Under the pieces are notes generated by a model. That model did not search any database and was not told where the DNA came from. It was given only the letters and a program-made list of their open reading frames with translations. From Mucilaginibacter sp. OK098 (GTDB taxonomy: Bacteria > Bacteroidota > Bacteroidia > Sphingobacteriales > Sphingobacteriaceae): 64,000 bases of DNA. The stretch covers positions 1-64,000 of the forward strand of contig NZ_FRCM01000005.1 of assembly GCF_900142915.1 (NCBI RefSeq), given 5' to 3'. Position 1 is the first letter of the stretch. Each line of letters opens with the position of its first letter. The position numbers were made by a program, and so were the translations under genes. Positions 1-11,333 of this stretch are shown here, piece by piece.

Positions 1-25
1 GCTAAAAAATAAGTTAAAAAAAGGC

Positions 26-56
26 TTGACAGGAAGAAAAAAAAGTCACATCTTTG
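26..56 (+). promoter_or_regulatory. rrn promoter P1 (Bacteroidota type)
   Basis: A TTGA element at 26-29 is followed after exactly 19 bp by CATCTTTG at 49-56, one mismatch from the Bacteroidota -7 consensus TAnnTTTG. Transcription would start near 62, about 535 bp before 16S. It lies upstream of a second promoter of the same layout, so the operon appears to have tandem promoters. Confidence 0.7.
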
Positions 57-130
57 CAGCCCGCAAACGAGGGAGATAAAAGAGAGGGGAAGCGGGGAAA
101 AGAGGCAAACAAAAAATAAAAAAAATAAAG

Positions 131-161
131 TTTGCAAGTTTAAAAAAGGTTCATACCTTTG
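131..161 (+). promoter_or_regulatory. rrn promoter P2 (Bacteroidota type)
   Basis: A perfect TTTG at 131-134, a 19-bp spacer, then a perfect TAnnTTTG (TACCTTTG, 154-161). This is the textbook primary sigma (RpoD/SigABfr) promoter of Bacteroidota. The start should fall near 168. The segment from there to 392 is purine-rich leader with no open reading frame that I can support. Confidence 0.85.
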
Positions 162-391
162 CAGTCCCAAAAGAAAGGGGCGAAAAAACGAAAGGAAGCC
201 GGAAACGGAAGAGCGTCGGAAGCTGAGAAAAGAGGGGAGCGATTCCGGAAAAGAAAGCTAAAAAAAAGGAAAGAAATTTCCGAAACAAAAAGGGAGAAGG
301 AAGCGATTTCCGGATCAATAAAAAATGAAAGTTAGACGGCGTAACAACCAGAAAAACATATAGCCTGACTGAGACAGAAAGGCGTAAAAGT

Positions 392-469
392 TCTTATAAG
401 ATACTGGATAATCATGTAGCGTAACGGTAGATCACTGTTACGAAACAAAGAGAGAAAAGGGATACTGTA
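392..469 (+). other. 16S precursor processing stem, 5' arm
   Basis: Read against the reverse complement of 2121-2200, this segment shares ordered blocks: TATAAGA, ACTGG, TCATGTAGC, TAAC, AAGAGAGA and GGATACTG. The arms can therefore pair around 16S as an RNase III-type leader-trailer helix. A local hairpin (GTAACGG...CTGTTAC, about 420-441) interrupts the helix. The pairing is read by eye; cleavage sites are not known. Confidence 0.7.
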
Positions 470-596
470 TAAAGATACAACAGTGAACGGATCGGAATAG
501 AAGAGAGAAGCGATTCAAACGACGAACTCCACCGGGCACGAAATTTTACAGATTCTATTATTAATAATAGGGTCAGTGAACAAACAAAACATTTTA

Positions 597-2118
<1,522 letters not shown>

Positions 2119-2120
2119 TG

Positions 2121-2200
2121 GAGCAGTATCCACAAATCTCTCTCTTATAAGCGTAATAGCGAAAGCTGTTTAGCTACATGACCAGGTTCTTATATATTAG
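2121..2200 (+). other. 16S precursor processing stem, 3' arm; start of the 16S-tRNA spacer
   Basis: This segment is complementary in ordered blocks to 392-469 and would close the 16S precursor helix. It contains its own small hairpin (AGCGAAAGCT-like). The rest of the spacer to 2436 consists mostly of iterated short words (GGTTGATT, CACTAATT, GAAATC) rather than genes. Confidence 0.7.
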
Positions 2201-2436
2201 TTGATTAGGTTGATTAAGTTGAATGGTTGATTGGGTTGAGAAACTAAATCAATCGCTAATTCACTACATCAGTCCTTCACTAATTAAAACGAAACAAAAG
2301 GAAAACCCAAAAGATGAAGCCATTAGTAAGGTGACAGTCAAGTGGGCGGCGAGATTGTAAGAAATTACGGTTTACGATTTACGAGAAAACGATTGTTAAA
2401 TCCGAAATCGAAAATCTGAAATCCGAAATAACAAAC

Positions 2437-2511
2437 AGTCCTGTAGCTCAGCTTGGTTAGAGCACTACACTGATAATGTAGGGGTCAGCAGTTCAAATCT
2501 GCTCGGGACTA
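2437..2511 (+). tRNA. tRNA-Ile (GAT)
   Basis: Full cloverleaf. The acceptor arm AGTCCTG pairs with CGGGACT. The D arm is GCTC..GAGC. The anticodon stem-loop CTACA-CTGATAA-TGTAG gives anticodon GAT. The T loop is TTCAAAT and the discriminator is A. No CCA is encoded. It sits in the 16S-23S spacer, as is common for rrn operons. Confidence 0.97.
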
Positions 2512-2639
2512 CGGCGCAGCAAAGCTGCGAGGCGTTAGGGAAATAGAGATCAGAGGTTAGAGATCAGCGATTAGGAGGAAACAACTAATCACTAGTTAAC
2601 TAATCACTAATTAACTAGTCACTAATTAACTCATCCAAA

Positions 2640-2713
2640 GGGGGATTAGCTCAGCTGGCTAGAGCACCTGCCTTGCACGCAGGGGGTCAACGGTTCGAAT
2701 CCGTTATTCTCCA
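2640..2713 (+). tRNA. tRNA-Ala (TGC)
   Basis: The acceptor arm GGGGGAT pairs with ATTCTCC and places a G3-U70 wobble, the alanine identity element. The anticodon loop CTTGCAC gives TGC. The T arm contains GGTTCGAATCC and the discriminator is A. No CCA is encoded. The 126-nt gap from tRNA-Ile is filled by iterated TAATCACTAAT-type words. Confidence 0.97.
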
Positions 2714-2800
2714 CGAACCCACCATTTGCCTACCAAGGCATGGATAATGAAAAAGGCGATCCGCAATGGAAGACCGGGGTAAAAGTTCTTTGACATATTG

Positions 2801-2922
2801 GAAGAAGTAAATTAAAAGAGAAAACAACAGAAGAGGACTGTTGAGGCTTCAAAAGTTTACAAAGATTAAAGGTAAAGAGGTAGCAATACTAATGAACCAA
2901 TGAACGAGTGAGCTAATGAACG
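2801..2922 (+). other. 23S precursor processing stem, 5' arm
   Basis: Two blocks here are complementary, in nested order, to the flank after 23S. The outer block 2801-2830 pairs with 5949-5978. The inner block 2880-2922, built of iterated AATGAAC words, pairs with 5866-5908. Together they form a leader-trailer helix around pre-23S. Confidence 0.75.
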
Positions 2923-2976
2923 CAACAAGAATCAAAAAAGCATACATACCGAGCAAAAGGCGGTATAGTAGAAGAA

Positions 2977-5850
<2,874 letters not shown>

Positions 5851-5865
5851 ATAGCAGGTAATTAT

Positions 5866-5978
5866 GGTTCATTAGTCACTGGTTCATTAGTTCATTGGTA
5901 GCAATACCGGTAAACGAAGAATAAGTACTAATGAACCGAACACTAAAACTGTTGTTTTCTCAATTTATTTGCTTCTTT
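5866..5978 (+). other. 23S precursor processing stem, 3' arm
   Basis: Contains the complements of both 5' blocks: iterated GGTTCATTAG words at 5866-5908 and CTGTTGTTTTCTC plus flanking bases at 5949-5978. The inner block pairs with the inner block and the outer with the outer, which gives a nested helix and so argues against chance similarity. Confidence 0.75.
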
Positions 5979-5997
5979 CAATTATGTTTAAGTTTGT

Positions 5998-6132
5998 GGT
6001 CATTAGTCACTTGTCATTAGTCATTGGACTAAGCAAGCAGACAATAAGATCAGGAACAAAAAAAAGATATTAAGTTAGCGGTTATAGCCATCAGTCAAAT
6101 CAAATGACTAATGACACAATGACCAATGACTA
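5998..6132 (+). repeat. Iterated-word inverted repeat in the 23S-5S spacer
   Basis: Left arm 5998-6028 carries two copies of GTCATTAGTCA-type words. Right arm 6100-6132 carries the complementary TGACTAATGAC words. The transcript can fold into a long hairpin just before 5S, possibly used to release 5S from the precursor (inference). Confidence 0.7.
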
Positions 6133-6142
6133 AAAGAAATTC

Positions 6143-6249
<107 letters not shown>

Positions 6250-6262
6250 AATCTTATCAAGT

Positions 6263-6297
6263 CCCTTTCATCTAACGATGAAGGGGTTTCTTGTTTT
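6263..6297 (+). terminator. rrn operon terminator
   Basis: CCCTTTCATC, a 4-nt loop, then GATGAAGGGG, followed by TTTCTTGTTTT. This is a strong intrinsic terminator 13 nt after 5S. Confidence 0.9.
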
Positions 6298-6442
6298 ATA
6301 ACCTTTTTACTTTGCCCCCGAAACAGCCTCTCTCACCCCGGGCTTTACACAACTTTCAACTAATCTCTAATCTCCGGTCTCTTATATCTAACCTTTAATC
6401 TCAATATATGAAACAATTGCAACTGCCTGAGGTTCAATTATA

Positions 6443-6619
6443 ATGAGAAGTTTAATTTATATTATAGTAGTTATCCTGGTGATCAGCTGGCTACTCGGGG
6501 GCTTTGCCTTTCATGTTGGTGGAGATGCTATTCATATAATAGTTGTAATAGCAGTTATCCTATTATTATTAAATGTGTTTAACGGTGGCGGCAGATCAGA
6601 AAGAGGCCGCTGGTATTAA
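6443..6619 (+). CDS. lmo0937-family (DUF5670) small membrane protein, 58 aa
   Basis: A short gene of 58 codons starting at ATG 6443 and ending TAA 6619. The protein begins MRSLIYIIVVILVISWLLGG. It has two hydrophobic helices (about residues 4-18 and 30-45) joined by GFAFHVGGDAIH, and a short basic tail ending RGRWY. The W-LLG-F-FHVGG-IH spacing is the signature of the lmo0937/DUF5670 family, small inner-membrane proteins of unknown role that often occur in stress-associated loci. It is followed directly by a good intrinsic terminator, so it looks like a single-gene transcript. Family assignment is from memory of the motif; function is unknown. Confidence 0.8.
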   Translation: MRSLIYIIVVILVISWLLGGFAFHVGGDAIHIIVVIAVILLLLNVFNGGGRSERGRWY

Positions 6620-6642
6620 CATAAAATACTGCATGCAGTAAT

Positions 6643-6680
6643 AGCCTTGGTTCATCAGTACCAGGGCTTTTTGTGTTTTT
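6643..6680 (+). terminator. Intrinsic terminator after the DUF5670 gene
   Basis: Stem AGCCTTGGT (6643-6651) pairs with ACCAGGGCT (6660-6668), one G-U, then TTTTGTGTTTTT. It lies 24 nt after the stop codon. Confidence 0.85.
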
Positions 6681-6795
6681 GGAGGCTTGATAATTGGTGA
6701 ATCATAGTTTATATATTGCCTGGCTTTTCATCAGGGTAGAGATAAATTGAACACTTTTCAACAAATTCTTTAAATTGGCATCCAATATTTTCATC

Positions 6796-7161
6796 ATGAT
6801 CCTAATCATATTAAACATCCTTTTCTGCATCGCCTTCCTGGCGTTTGCTTATGTAAACCTGAATGATATTGATGCACCTTTGTGGGTAACTATTTACATG
6901 GTTGCGGCAATTTGCTGTGGCTTGGCGGTCTTTAAAATGTATTATCCAACGGTTTATCTTATCGCTATTGCCTTTTACCTTATATATGCTGTAATTTTAT
7001 TTTTTGCTAAAGATGGCGTAAGCGATTGGATAATGAAATATAAAAGGCCAAGCATTGTAGAAACCATGCAGGCAGAAAAGCCTTATATTGAGAAAACACG
7101 GGAGTTTTTTGGATTATTGATCATCACCGGTGCTTTGGCAATTGATTATTTTGCCCGGTAA
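6796..7161 (+). CDS. TMEM220-like transmembrane protein
   Basis: A 121-residue protein with four predicted membrane helices and almost no soluble part except a charged loop near KYKRPSIVETMQAEKPYIEK. The N-terminal block AYVNLNDIDAPLWVTIYM matches the TMEM220 pattern, in which an N-D-x-D segment after the first helix is followed by W-x-x-IY. No biochemical role is established for the family. I place the start at ATG 6796. A TTG 21 bases upstream is also possible, but the family normally begins directly with the first hydrophobic helix. The gene stands alone between a terminator and a convergent gene. Confidence 0.7.
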   Translation: MILIILNILFCIAFLAFAYVNLNDIDAPLWVTIYMVAAICCGLAVFKMYYPTVYLIAIAFYLIYAVILFFAKDGVSDWIMKYKRPSIVETMQAEKPYIEKTREFFGLLIITGALAIDYFAR

Positions 7162-7241
7162 ACGGGTGAATCATCTATAAACAAAAAGATTTGTCAACTT
7201 TTAAAATTGACAAATCTAATCCTGGTATAGGGTCTACTAAA

Positions 7242-7625
7242 TTATCCCTGTTCAGCATCTCTCTGAGCCTGCTTTTGTTTATGCTTTTCTTTTCGCATCT
7301 TTTCCCAGGCAGCAAATTTCTGGTTCTGGCTATCATTTAAAACTGCGATTACCTGCTTCTTTGCTTCCAGCTTAATGCTTTTTGCGCTTAGCTGATTAGC
7401 TTTTTTGTTACTCGAAGGATTACTTTTCAAGCTATCCATACGCGTAACCTCCGTAAGAAATACAGTATGTACCTGTGTAGCCTGATCCTGGCTCAGGTTA
7501 AGGCGTTTTTGTAATGCCTTTGTTAGGTGTGCTGCACGTTGTTCCGGTGACTTTTTAGTGATTTGTGCACCTGCCATTAAACTTAATCCGGTTATAAAGG
7601 ATACTAATAAAATTAACTTTTTCAT
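7242..7625 (-). CDS. Spy/CpxP-like periplasmic protein
   Basis: 127 residues. It begins with a clear signal peptide (MKKLILLVSFITGLSLMAGA, cleavage before QITKK). The mature part is helical and very charged: EQRAAHLTKALQKRLNLSQDQATQVHTVF, then a lysine-rich tail with KMRKEKHKQKQAQRDAEQG. The L-N-L-S-x-x-Q segment and small helical build resemble the LTXXQ/Spy group of periplasmic chaperones and related Bacteroidota proteins. This likeness is weak, so a hypothetical exported protein is the safe reading. It is transcribed alone on the minus strand, downstream of the terminator of the polysaccharide operon. Confidence 0.6.
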   Translation of the reverse strand: MKKLILLVSFITGLSLMAGAQITKKSPEQRAAHLTKALQKRLNLSQDQATQVHTVFLTEVTRMDSLKSNPSSNKKANQLSAKSIKLEAKKQVIAVLNDSQNQKFAAWEKMRKEKHKQKQAQRDAEQG

Positions 7626-7674
7626 ATTGGGGTTTTTAATAAATAACTGGGAGTATGACTGAAAAGCTTCTATT

Positions 7675-7720
7675 AGGTTTAATTGTAGAGATTAGAGACG
7701 AGAGATTAGGTGAGAGCTGG
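7675..7720. repeat. Iterated GAGATTAG word array
   Basis: AGAGATTAGAGACGAGAGATTAG: three imperfect copies of GAGATTAG in the gap between the Spy-like gene and the polysaccharide operon. A partial complement (AACCTAATCTAACTTAG) lies at 7798-7815, across the terminator hairpin. Confidence 0.55.
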
Positions 7721-7740
7721 AAAAGTTTGGGAGAGATTAT

Positions 7741-7787
7741 AAAAATCAAAGTCCTGTTGCCAGGATAGCAACAGGACTTTGATTTTT
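7741..7787. terminator. Perfect 20-bp hairpin, bidirectional terminator
   Basis: Arms 7741-7760 and 7768-7787 are perfect complements (20 bp) around a 7-nt loop. The outermost bases are A5/T5, so either strand yields a GC-rich stem followed by U residues. On the minus strand it ends the exopolysaccharide operon. Confidence 0.9.
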
Positions 7788-7832
7788 GGATTTTTCAACC
7801 TAATCTAACTTAGTCCACTAATCAACCAGGCA

Positions 7833-9395
7833 TCATTCAAAAACCTTGTATAAGATCCAGTTATTAGTTTCATATACTCTCTTGAGCTTTAAGGCACTGT
7901 TAGCCTTTTTTACAACCGGAACATACTTGTTATTTAATTGTGTAAAGCCAGTAACTTCATTTTTTTCGGTTGCCAGTAATATATAATCGTCGTACTTATC
8001 GGGTGCTTCTATAGCACTTAAAAATGCGCCCTGGTAAGGCAACGTTAGTTTATGAATGTTATTTGAAAAAGCAACAATCGGGAATGCAATGGCATCGTCA
8101 ACCAAAACGTGGGTATCTTCAGGCAGATTATTTATATATTTTGCCAGCTCGCGGTTTTCATCCTGGTGGGTATCGGCAGCGCGGTTAAATAAAACTGTAA
8201 TAAAGTTTTGCTCCTCAGTTATCGATGAGTTTTTAAGGAAAATATAGCCGGTATAAAGTTGTATCAGTGTTAAAACGCCAACAATGGTTTTTAACAGTGT
8301 TTGATTTTTAATGATTTGCGCCTTATAAAAAATACACAGTAAGGCCAGTACAAGGAATATAAGGTAATATTCATGCACCAAAAATACCTTCTCGTATTTT
8401 ATATGTAAAAACTCAATAAAAGCAAAAGGCGTTAAGAGCGTTAAAATTTGATAGGTGCTGTTTTTAAATAAATAAATGGCCACCAGCATAAGCGGACAAA
8501 AAAGTAAAACCCTTGCTGATATTAATATGGATGTTTCAGGGATCTGGTAAACCGTACTGGTTGATAGTTGGTCAAAGCTAAGTTTATCTGCCAGCACCGT
8601 CCAGGTTGCGTAGGGGCTTTCACTAAAGTAATTTAAATCCTGGGCATGCGTTAAGTTCAGCAACTTGTAGCATACAATACATGCAAGTGGTAAAACAAAT
8701 AGGATGATATAAAGGGCGAAAGTTTTATTGATCAGCTTACGGCGCAACGATGGATTATTAAAGCTGATAAACAGCCTGAAAATAGATTCCTGCTCACCCA
8801 GGTTTAAACTTTTTATAGTGATCGATAATACAAGCGGGATAAAGAATAAAGTAAGCCAGATGAACTTGTAATCGCAAAATATAAGCAATACAAGGCTGAT
8901 ACTGGCAATAGATACGTGGAATGTAGTGTTTGACCGGTAAAACTTTAGCAGGTTAAAAAAGAACATGAAAAAGAAAACCAGCACTAATGCTATTGACTTT
9001 CCGGAGCATGCCGTATATAAGATGCCTGGATGGAATAGAAAAATAACTAATAATACAAGCAGGTAAAAATCATCTTTAGCCCTTTTTAACAATGCGCCGC
9101 CTATCATAAAGAATAATATGGCAGTGCATATGGCCGAGGCTATTATAGGAGCAATTGCCGCTGTTGCTGACGAAAAAGAAAAGAGAAAGGATGTATAAAA
9201 AGGGATAATAGGAGCGGTTAAGCCCATTACCTTTAACCTGTTACCTGAACCGTTGAGCACGATCTTGGTTTTCTCAATATAAAACATTGCCTCCTGGCTA
9301 AAATAACCTAAATGGTTTAAATAAATACCACATACCAGGTAGTAAATCGCCAGTAATATGGTGATAAGTAACAGATATTTAGATTGATTTCTCAT
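7833..9395 (-). CDS. Polytopic membrane protein of the exopolysaccharide operon
   Basis: 520 residues, with about ten to twelve hydrophobic helices filling residues 7-395 and a soluble C-terminal part (about 405-520) that should lie outside the membrane. The architecture, an N-terminal helix, a short loop (NHLGYFSQEAMFYIEK), many helices and a terminal alpha/beta domain with HVLVDDAIAFPIVAF, recalls GT-C or PMT-type glycosyltransferases. However, I see no clear catalytic acidic pair in the first loop, so enzymatic activity is uncertain. Its start codon overlaps the stop of the upstream GT2 gene by 4 nt (ATGA), indicating translational coupling. It is the last gene of the operon. A role in modifying or exporting the polymer made by the GT2 is an inference from position. 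Confidence 0.6.
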   Translation of the reverse strand: MRNQSKYLLLITILLAIYYLVCGIYLNHLGYFSQEAMFYIEKTKIVLNGSGNRLKVMGLTAPIIPFYTSFLFSFSSATAAIAPIIASAICTAILFFMIGGALLKRAKDDFYLLVLLVIFLFHPGILYTACSGKSIALVLVFFFMFFFNLLKFYRSNTTFHVSIASISLVLLIFCDYKFIWLTLFFIPLVLSITIKSLNLGEQESIFRLFISFNNPSLRRKLINKTFALYIILFVLPLACIVCYKLLNLTHAQDLNYFSESPYATWTVLADKLSFDQLSTSTVYQIPETSILISARVLLFCPLMLVAIYLFKNSTYQILTLLTPFAFIEFLHIKYEKVFLVHEYYLIFLVLALLCIFYKAQIIKNQTLLKTIVGVLTLIQLYTGYIFLKNSSITEEQNFITVLFNRAADTHQDENRELAKYINNLPEDTHVLVDDAIAFPIVAFSNNIHKLTLPYQGAFLSAIEAPDKYDDYILLATEKNEVTGFTQLNNKYVPVVKKANSALKLKRVYETNNWILYKVFE

Positions 9396-11230
9396 TTAAC
9401 AACGTTTGTTGGACTGTTAACTTTACTAAGTCCGTGTTCTGTTTTTTCCCAGTAAAAAGGCTTAACAATTAATTGGTATAAACCTTTAAAGGCCGCAATG
9501 GAATGCATTAGCCAATAAACCGGGTTTGCAATTGAAAAAAGGATAAGCTCATAAAAGCGCCTCTTAAATACGGCCATCATGTTAATGTAGATCATTAATA
9601 TGTTACCCACCATCAGGTTAAATATCGACATAAACAAAATCCAGTCGGGAAATAATGTTCTGATGGTTGAAAGGTCAAATACAACGTAGCTTATAAATAT
9701 AGCAAGCAAAAACGGATACACCAGGAAGGTAAGCGGGGTTGCGCCGATAAAAAAGTTAAACCCTAAAAAGCCTTTCCATCCTAACTTTTTCCATAACGCA
9801 ACCGGGTTCCGCATGTGCACCAGGTAGGTTTGCATATAGCCTTTTATCCACCTTGAACGCTGGCGGATCCAGTTAATAGGCTCATTATTTGCCTCTTCAT
9901 AGGTAGTAGAGTTTACTACAGCTATTTTATAGCCCTTAGCATAAGCTCTTAAACCCAAATCGGCATCCTCAGTAACATTAAACGGATCCCAGGCGCCTAA
10001 CTCAATCAGGCTATCCAGCTTAAAGTGATTACTTGTACCACCTAGTGGAATGGGAATATCCAGGGTATCCAATCCGGGAAGCATGTAATCAAACCAGTAT
10101 GAATACTCCAGCGTGAACATCCTTGTAAGGAAATTCTCATTGCGGTTAAAGTAATTTAATGCGCTTTGGATACATATATAATTTGAAGGCAGTTTGCCAA
10201 ACATCGATACAACTTTTTTTAGCTGATCGGTATCAGGAATATCTTCGGCATCATAAATAGTTAAATATTTGCCACGTGCAAAATGAAGCCCGTAGTTACA
10301 TGCCTTTGGTTTTGTTTTAGGCATGTGGAACGGCACCACAACCACCTCAAATATGGCAGGGAAATCAAGGTTCCTAACCGCGTTTAAGGTTTTATCATCA
10401 TCCTCTTCAATCAGCAATTTGATGTCAAGCTTTTCGCGGGGGTAATCAAGTGCCTGTAAATTCCAGATCAGCTTTTTAATCAGCTTATCTTCTTTATATA
10501 CGGGCAGCAGGATAGTATAGATAGGCAGATCATCCTCAACAATTTCGCGCAGATCCTCCCGCGTTACCGCCTGGTGTAATTCAAATCGCGAACCCATCAA
10601 CGCCAAAAAAAGCTTAAATAATATAGCGACCAGGAAAAACGAGCTGATAAGGATGTTGATAATGATTGAAGTATTTTTGAAACTAACAACCAGCCCGATA
10701 GTTACGAGACCCAGCAAGATGAATAGGAATGCCAGCTGACCTGTGGAAAATGTAATAAAGGCAGAACTGTTCGGGTCGCGGTTTAAAAGCTCAAATACTG
10801 CAGACTTTACATATTTATCGCCAATAAGCTTATGGCTTAGCCAGGTAATATCCAGGTCGGATGCCAGGATTATTTCGGGTTCGCAATCATAAGTAAACCT
10901 GATAAAATCAATAAAAAGCTGGTTCGAAGGATCCGCCATTACGGTTATAACCCTGCCATTTTCAATACGTAAAGGCAGCGCTACATGCTGATCAGAAAAC
11001 TTTAATTCTATTTTGCTTAATACCTCTGCGTCAAAAGAAAGCTCCCTTATAGGCTGAAATACATAACCTGCATTTGTTAAAGAGCGGTCGTAGTTTTTGC
11101 GGGAGATATAGCCATAGTTGAGGGCTATTTTAATAAATGACTGGCCGGTTTGGGCTGATAAATTATTAATCTTTTCCCGATCTTGCTGAGATATAAAACC
11201 ATCATTAACCAAAAGTTCAGGAATTGACAT
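9392..11230 (-). CDS. GT2 polysaccharide synthase with N-terminal MshEN-like domain
   Basis: 612 residues. Residues 1-140 resemble the MshEN/GspE N-terminal domain: two helical motifs (LLVNDGFISQQDREKIN and IALNYGYISRKNYDRSL), then ALPLRIENGRVITVMADPSN. Two membrane helices follow (about 162-183 and 188-210). The GT-A domain shows LPVYKED (243-249), the DxD-type DAED (327-330), the TEDAD acid motif (420-424) and QRSRW (457-461), the Q-x-x-RW signature of processive synthases such as BcsA and hyaluronan synthase. C-terminal membrane helices run from 490 to 590. The same GT2 plus MshEN pairing is known in E. coli NfrB, where the MshEN domain binds c-di-GMP. Here the domain is N-terminal and the usual RLG triad is not obvious. 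The product is probably a secreted beta-linked polysaccharide. It follows the BcsB-like gene in the operon. Confidence 0.85.
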   Translation of the reverse strand: MSIPELLVNDGFISQQDREKINNLSAQTGQSFIKIALNYGYISRKNYDRSLTNAGYVFQPIRELSFDAEVLSKIELKFSDQHVALPLRIENGRVITVMADPSNQLFIDFIRFTYDCEPEIILASDLDITWLSHKLIGDKYVKSAVFELLNRDPNSSAFITFSTGQLAFLFILLGLVTIGLVVSFKNTSIIINILISSFFLVAILFKLFLALMGSRFELHQAVTREDLREIVEDDLPIYTILLPVYKEDKLIKKLIWNLQALDYPREKLDIKLLIEEDDDKTLNAVRNLDFPAIFEVVVVPFHMPKTKPKACNYGLHFARGKYLTIYDAEDIPDTDQLKKVVSMFGKLPSNYICIQSALNYFNRNENFLTRMFTLEYSYWFDYMLPGLDTLDIPIPLGGTSNHFKLDSLIELGAWDPFNVTEDADLGLRAYAKGYKIAVVNSTTYEEANNEPINWIRQRSRWIKGYMQTYLVHMRNPVALWKKLGWKGFLGFNFFIGATPLTFLVYPFLLAIFISYVVFDLSTIRTLFPDWILFMSIFNLMVGNILMIYINMMAVFKRRFYELILFSIANPVYWLMHSIAAFKGLYQLIVKPFYWEKTEHGLSKVNSPTNVVK

Positions 11231-11268
11231 ATTATTTAGTTTCAGTAAAATGTTAAAACAATTTATTA

Positions 11269-11303
11269 AGTAACCTTATCTGTTGTTACAGGCTAAGGTT
11301 ACT
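11269..11303 (-). promoter_or_regulatory. Intra-operon hairpin between the BcsB-like and GT2 genes
   Basis: AGTAACCTTA (11269-11278) and TAAGGTTACT (11294-11303) form a perfect 10-bp stem with a 15-nt loop in the 103-nt gap. No U-tract follows on the minus strand, so it is more likely an mRNA stability or processing element than a terminator. It could set the ratio of the two proteins (inference). Confidence 0.5.
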
Positions 11304-11333
11304 CATATAATCAATCGATGTGACTAACAAAAA

